Source: Lachnospiraceae bacterium
Lineage (GTDB): Bacteria; Bacillota; Clostridia; Lachnospirales; Lachnospiraceae
Length of the DNA: 64,000 nt
Assembly: GCA_016293925.1 (NCBI GenBank)
Contig: JAEDCX010000003.1
Span: 1 to 64,000 of the forward strand
Direction of reading: 5' to 3'
A model generated the notes under the pieces. That model was not told the origin of the DNA and made no database searches. It was given only the letters and a program-made list of their open reading frames with translations. The translations under genes were made by a program, and so were the position numbers. Shown here piece by piece: positions 60,982 through 64,000 of this stretch (positions are counted from its first letter, which is position 1; each line of letters opens with the position of its first letter).

Positions 60982-62544
60982 CTATCGGTCTTCCGTCGAA
61001 TCACCGGGTGGCTCCGGCATGTCTCCAAAGTTCTCCGGCATGCCTCCGAATGGATCCTGTTTCCCTCCGAAATGATCCTCCCTTTCTCCAAATCCTCCCG
61101 GATTGCCGGGTCTGCCACCGCCTCCCGGACGGCCCATCTGCGTTCCGCCAAAGGAAGTCACTTCCTGCCCGGTCTCTGTTATCCGTGTATTGATCTGATG
61201 AAGCGTGACCTCGCAGCTCTGCTCTCCGTCAAAGAGAATCTGATATGTCTCTCCCTGTATCAGAAGAGGGCTGCCCACGTAAATACATTTGTAGGTTTTC
61301 GCAGGAACAGCAGTAATCAGAACGTTCCCCTCCGAATCAGCGATCTCGCAGGTGGTTCCCGCGTCTTTGCCGCCTGTCAGATATACCATCAGACCCGGCT
61401 GGGTACTGGTATCACTGGTACACTGCGCCATTCCAGAATCTCCCGCCGCGATGATGGTACCGCCCGACATCAGGAAATTCCTCTCATAATCAATGGAGGC
61501 GTTTCCGCTGTTGGTCGGACCGTAGATCTCCACGCTGCCTCCGGTCATCTCAACATTCCCGTTAGAATCAAGACCGTCGCCGCCTACAATCATATAGATG
61601 TTGCCGCCGTGGATTCTCACATAATACTCATTCGTCTCGTCGGATGCCGCATTGATTCCGTCATCGGAGGATACCAGCCGGATATCTCCTTCCTCCACCG
61701 TAATCACTGCACCCTCCAGACCCTCGCAACAGCCATCAATCTGAATGGTTCCACCGGCAACCGTCAGATTGAGATCGGAATGGAGTCCGTCATCTCCTGC
61801 ATTGATCCGGTACGTACCAGACACCACCAGCATATCTTCATTGCAGTTCAGTCCATCTTCCTTTGACGTAATGGAACAATCTGCCTGTGCTACCACAAGT
61901 GTATCCTTGGAGCGGATTCCGTGACAATAGGCTCCCTCCACCGTCAGTTCCCCGCTGCCATTGATTACAAGATCATCCTTACTGAAGATTGCCGCCTTCT
62001 GCTCCTCCTCGTTCTCATTTCCGGAGAATACATAATCTGCCGTCTGACAGATCCGGTTCCGGGTTCCCTCCGTAACCGTAATGGTTGCCGTTCCGGCATT
62101 CTCGATATAGATGGGTGCCCCAAAAGAGCAGGTCAGATCTGCATTTTCAAGTACAATCCGTACATCGCTGCCTTTCTCGGCCAGCACATGAATCTGACCG
62201 TCCGGCATGGTTCCTGTCACAAGATAGGTTCCCGCTTCCGTAATCGTCGCCACCTGCTTGTCCACTGTGGCACCTGCCCCTGTTACCTGATAGGTTGAAC
62301 CGTCTGCGGTAATCCTGCATACCTTCGTCTCATCGTATACCGTACTCAGATACTGTTCGTAGGTAACCTCTGCGTTTCCTGTACCATTGCCGGATGCACC
62401 GCCTGCATCCGGATCCGCACTGTTTTCCACGCCCGATTCCTCCTGCGTATTCCGGGTATCCGTCTTTTCCTTTGTCACAGAGCAGGCGCACAAGGCTCCT
62501 ATCAGACAGAACGCAAGGCCAGTCTTCAACCCCTTTCGTATCAT
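60982..62544 (-). CDS. Carbohydrate-binding domain lipoprotein (DUF4353-like)
   Basis: 520 residues. A signal peptide with lipobox (GALCAC, Cys about 22) and an acidic Ser/Gly linker lead to a right-handed beta-helix-like domain (about 90-430) with repeating phrases: TVEGAYCHGIRSKDTLVV, NCNEDMLVVSG, INAGDDGLHSD, LVSSDDGINAA, GGDGLDSNG. This matches the carbohydrate-binding family annotated as DUF4353. A Gly/Pro/Phe-rich tail ends the protein. It is the third gene of a VTC/DUF4956 operon. Start: ATG after AGAGGTGTTCTGAA. Confidence 0.82.
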   Translation of the reverse strand: MIRKGLKTGLAFCLIGALCACSVTKEKTDTRNTQEESGVENSADPDAGGASGNGTGNAEVTYEQYLSTVYDETKVCRITADGSTYQVTGAGATVDKQVATITEAGTYLVTGTMPDGQIHVLAEKGSDVRIVLENADLTCSFGAPIYIENAGTATITVTEGTRNRICQTADYVFSGNENEEEQKAAIFSKDDLVINGSGELTVEGAYCHGIRSKDTLVVAQADCSITSKEDGLNCNEDMLVVSGTYRINAGDDGLHSDLNLTVAGGTIQIDGCCEGLEGAVITVEEGDIRLVSSDDGINAASDETNEYYVRIHGGNIYMIVGGDGLDSNGNVEMTGGSVEIYGPTNSGNASIDYERNFLMSGGTIIAAGDSGMAQCTSDTSTQPGLMVYLTGGKDAGTTCEIADSEGNVLITAVPAKTYKCIYVGSPLLIQGETYQILFDGEQSCEVTLHQINTRITETGQEVTSFGGTQMGRPGGGGRPGNPGGFGEREDHFGGKQDPFGGMPENFGDMPEPPGDSTEDR

Positions 62545-62581
62545 TTCAGAACACCTCTTTTCGTTTTCTTTTTCCCATCCG

Positions 62582-63280
62582 TTACAGAAGTTCAATATTA
62601 TTCTTCACCTCTCTGGCACATACAATATTCAGATTTCCGTTTCTGCAGCGGATCGCATCGATGAATTCCTTCTCGGAAGCCCCGGCCTTCATACGGATCA
62701 TGTATTTCAGTTCAAACATGCTTCCCAGATCGGTTGTCTTCACCTGTATCATCCGGTGACTGCTGGTATAGATATCAAACAGATCGTCGAAAATCGTTTC
62801 GTAATCCAAATCCTCGGGAATCGTGATTTTCAATTCCCGCTCCACATTCTTCTTTTCTCCGAAACGAAGAAGCTCCAGCAGAATCGAAGCCGCTCCGATC
62901 AGAATCAGGAACATCAGTGCATATCCGATGTAGCCCATACCGGTTGCAAGTCCCAGTGCCATGCTCAAGAATATCGAGCCGATCTCCTTCGCGGTTCCCG
63001 GCAGAGACCGGAAACGTACCAGGCTGAATGCCCCCATCACTGCAAGTCCTGCCCCCAGTCTGCCGTTTACCAGCATAATGACGATCTGCACAATTGCCGG
63101 AAGCAGTGCCAGAGTAATGACGAAATTCTTCGTATAATCGGTTCGGAACATGTAGAGCAGAGCAACAAGAACTCCCAGAATCAGGGATGCCACGGTACAG
63201 ATCATGGCCCCTTCCAGTGTCAATGTTGTTCCTCCGTCCGACGTCAGATTCAGAACATTTTCAAATAGATGATTCAGCAT
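62582..63280 (-). CDS. DUF4956 membrane protein
   Basis: 232 residues with four to five hydrophobic helices (about 25-140), including MGAFSLVRFRSLPGTAKEIGSIFLSMALGLATGMGYIGYA, the family signature, followed by a cytoplasmic alpha/beta domain of about 90 residues. DUF4956 genes are usually next to VTC-domain polyphosphate polymerases. Here it overlaps the VTC gene by 20 bp and precedes the lipoprotein. Function unknown. Start: ATG after GGAGGAAAGAAAA. Confidence 0.85.
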   Translation of the reverse strand: MLNHLFENVLNLTSDGGTTLTLEGAMICTVASLILGVLVALLYMFRTDYTKNFVITLALLPAIVQIVIMLVNGRLGAGLAVMGAFSLVRFRSLPGTAKEIGSIFLSMALGLATGMGYIGYALMFLILIGAASILLELLRFGEKKNVERELKITIPEDLDYETIFDDLFDIYTSSHRMIQVKTTDLGSMFELKYMIRMKAGASEKEFIDAIRCRNGNLNIVCAREVKNNIELL

Positions 63281-64000
63281 TTTTCTTTCCTCCGTTTTCT
63301 TGACGGTATCTTCTTCCGGAATAGTAGGTTCCGTATTTGCTGAAGGATACCGGATATATCTTTGCTCTCGTCAGGATCTCAGTCAGCCACAGTGGCATGG
63401 CATCCGGAATCTTAATCTCCATGAGATATTTCTCCTCCGGCAGAATCGGCGTTCCCGCGTCTCCTGCGGCAAGATTCAGATTCTCTTCCCGGAAACGCAT
63501 ATTGGAATCGATGGTCAGCCGGATATCCGGATTCTCCTTTCCATAATAAGCAATTCGGTCATAGGCGATATATATTCTGGGATGCAGCTGATACCTGTGA
63601 ATCATAAAAGTAATCTCATTCAGGATCTGTTTCCCCTCGGGACTGTCTGTCAGCCCATCCCGGTCCTCCGGAGTTTCCTCTCCGCCAGCCTGGCTGGTAA
63701 CACGGGAAAGATACTCTATAGCTCTGTCATAGGGTGCTGCAACCCTCCTTTTGTATACCATGCCCTTATACTTTTTCTTCATTTCCAGGAAGACGGTATC
63801 CTCCCCGCCGGGTATCCCATAACTCCTCAGCCGGAATTTCTCCTTATAAATCGGCTTTTCGATGGATGCCCGGATCAGATCATCCTGATCCGTATCATAA
63901 TAGACGTTACAGATCGTGTGCAGCCCGTACCGATCGGCATTCATGTATGCAGGAATCGCTGTTTTCAGCGCTTCACATTGTTCCTCTGTCAGCAGATATT
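63261..64000 (-). CDS. VTC-domain (polyphosphate polymerase-like) protein, 5' end outside window
   Basis: About 246 residues are visible; the N-terminus lies beyond the right edge (translation enters as YLLTEEQCEALKTAIPAYM). VTC tunnel-domain motifs are present: NVYYDTDQDDLIRASI, EKFRLRSYG, VFLEMKKKYKGMVYKRR, IYIAYDRIAYYG, LRLTIDSN-like RLTIDSNMRFRE and YLMEIKIPDAMPLWL. In yeast Vtc4 these basic and acidic residues line the polyphosphate-synthesising tunnel. Bacterial homologs with DUF4956 are of unknown product. The stop overlaps the DUF4956 start. Confidence 0.85.
   Translation of the reverse strand, partial: YLLTEEQCEALKTAIPAYMNADRYGLHTICNVYYDTDQDDLIRASIEKPIYKEKFRLRSYGIPGGEDTVFLEMKKKYKGMVYKRRVAAPYDRAIEYLSRVTSQAGGEETPEDRDGLTDSPEGKQILNEITFMIHRYQLHPRIYIAYDRIAYYGKENPDIRLTIDSNMRFREENLNLAAGDAGTPILPEEKYLMEIKIPDAMPLWLTEILTRAKIYPVSFSKYGTYYSGRRYRQENGGKKNAESSI

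Overview
The window looks like a chromosomal segment of a Firmicute of class Clostridia, most likely a Lachnospiraceae-type gut anaerobe. The evidence is the roughly even base composition, strong GGAGG-type ribosome binding sites, a T-box in front of aspS-gatCAB, a GSI-alpha glutamine synthetase followed by an ANTAR regulator, an ECF-type vitamin transporter and several DUF families typical of that group. No phage, insertion sequence, CRISPR array, rRNA or tRNA gene is visible. Most genes are on the minus strand. Family names come from motif recognition only; no database search was possible.

Layout. 1-6.2 kb: edge of an ABC exporter, XRE and TetR regulators, a DUF6062-like protein, a uracil-type permease and a DUF2225 protein. 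6.3-12.7 kb: GlnRS, a large GGDEF-EAL protein and guaB. 12.9-22.1 kb: small membrane proteins, then the T-box-controlled aspS-gatC-gatA-gatB operon with an LTA-synthase-like gene at its end. 22.1-28.8 kb: ECF sigma factor with a partner membrane protein, a small EamA transporter, two coupled MutS-like ATPases and an esterase-HAD fusion. 29-30.95 kb: an ammonium transporter fused to a PII domain, behind a leader with two terminator-like hairpins.

31.0-36.9 kb is the most interesting block. A promoter and a cobalamin riboswitch with terminator are followed by a DUF4430 lipoprotein, a membrane-tethered protein combining an alpha/alpha-toroid-like domain with DUF4430, EcfT, a double EcfA ATPase and an ECF S component. 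The two extracellular domain types resemble the two domains of animal intrinsic factor/transcobalamin. The cluster reads as a candidate surface capture and import system for vitamin B12 or a related corrinoid.

37-46.9 kb: SIMPL protein, an EAL protein, a VTT membrane protein, glnA plus the ANTAR regulator, an FMN-bind-like protein, and the hisC-DUF368-methyltransferase-hslO operon. 47-55.2 kb: a secreted surface protein, a polysaccharide deacetylase, a membrane-anchored trigger-factor-like protein, a zinc-ribbon/DUF5685/DnaJ operon and a third EAL protein. 55.2-64 kb: a GH2-fold protein lacking the usual catalytic motif, a PadR-HAAS-ABC transporter operon with a split HAAS reading frame and a palindromic operator, and a VTC/DUF4956/carbohydrate-binding lipoprotein operon that runs off the right edge.

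Nitrogen assimilation (amt-PII, glnA, ANTAR), tRNA-dependent amidation (aspS-gatCAB with glnS), corrinoid uptake and c-di-GMP turnover (three EAL proteins) are the coherent physiological themes.
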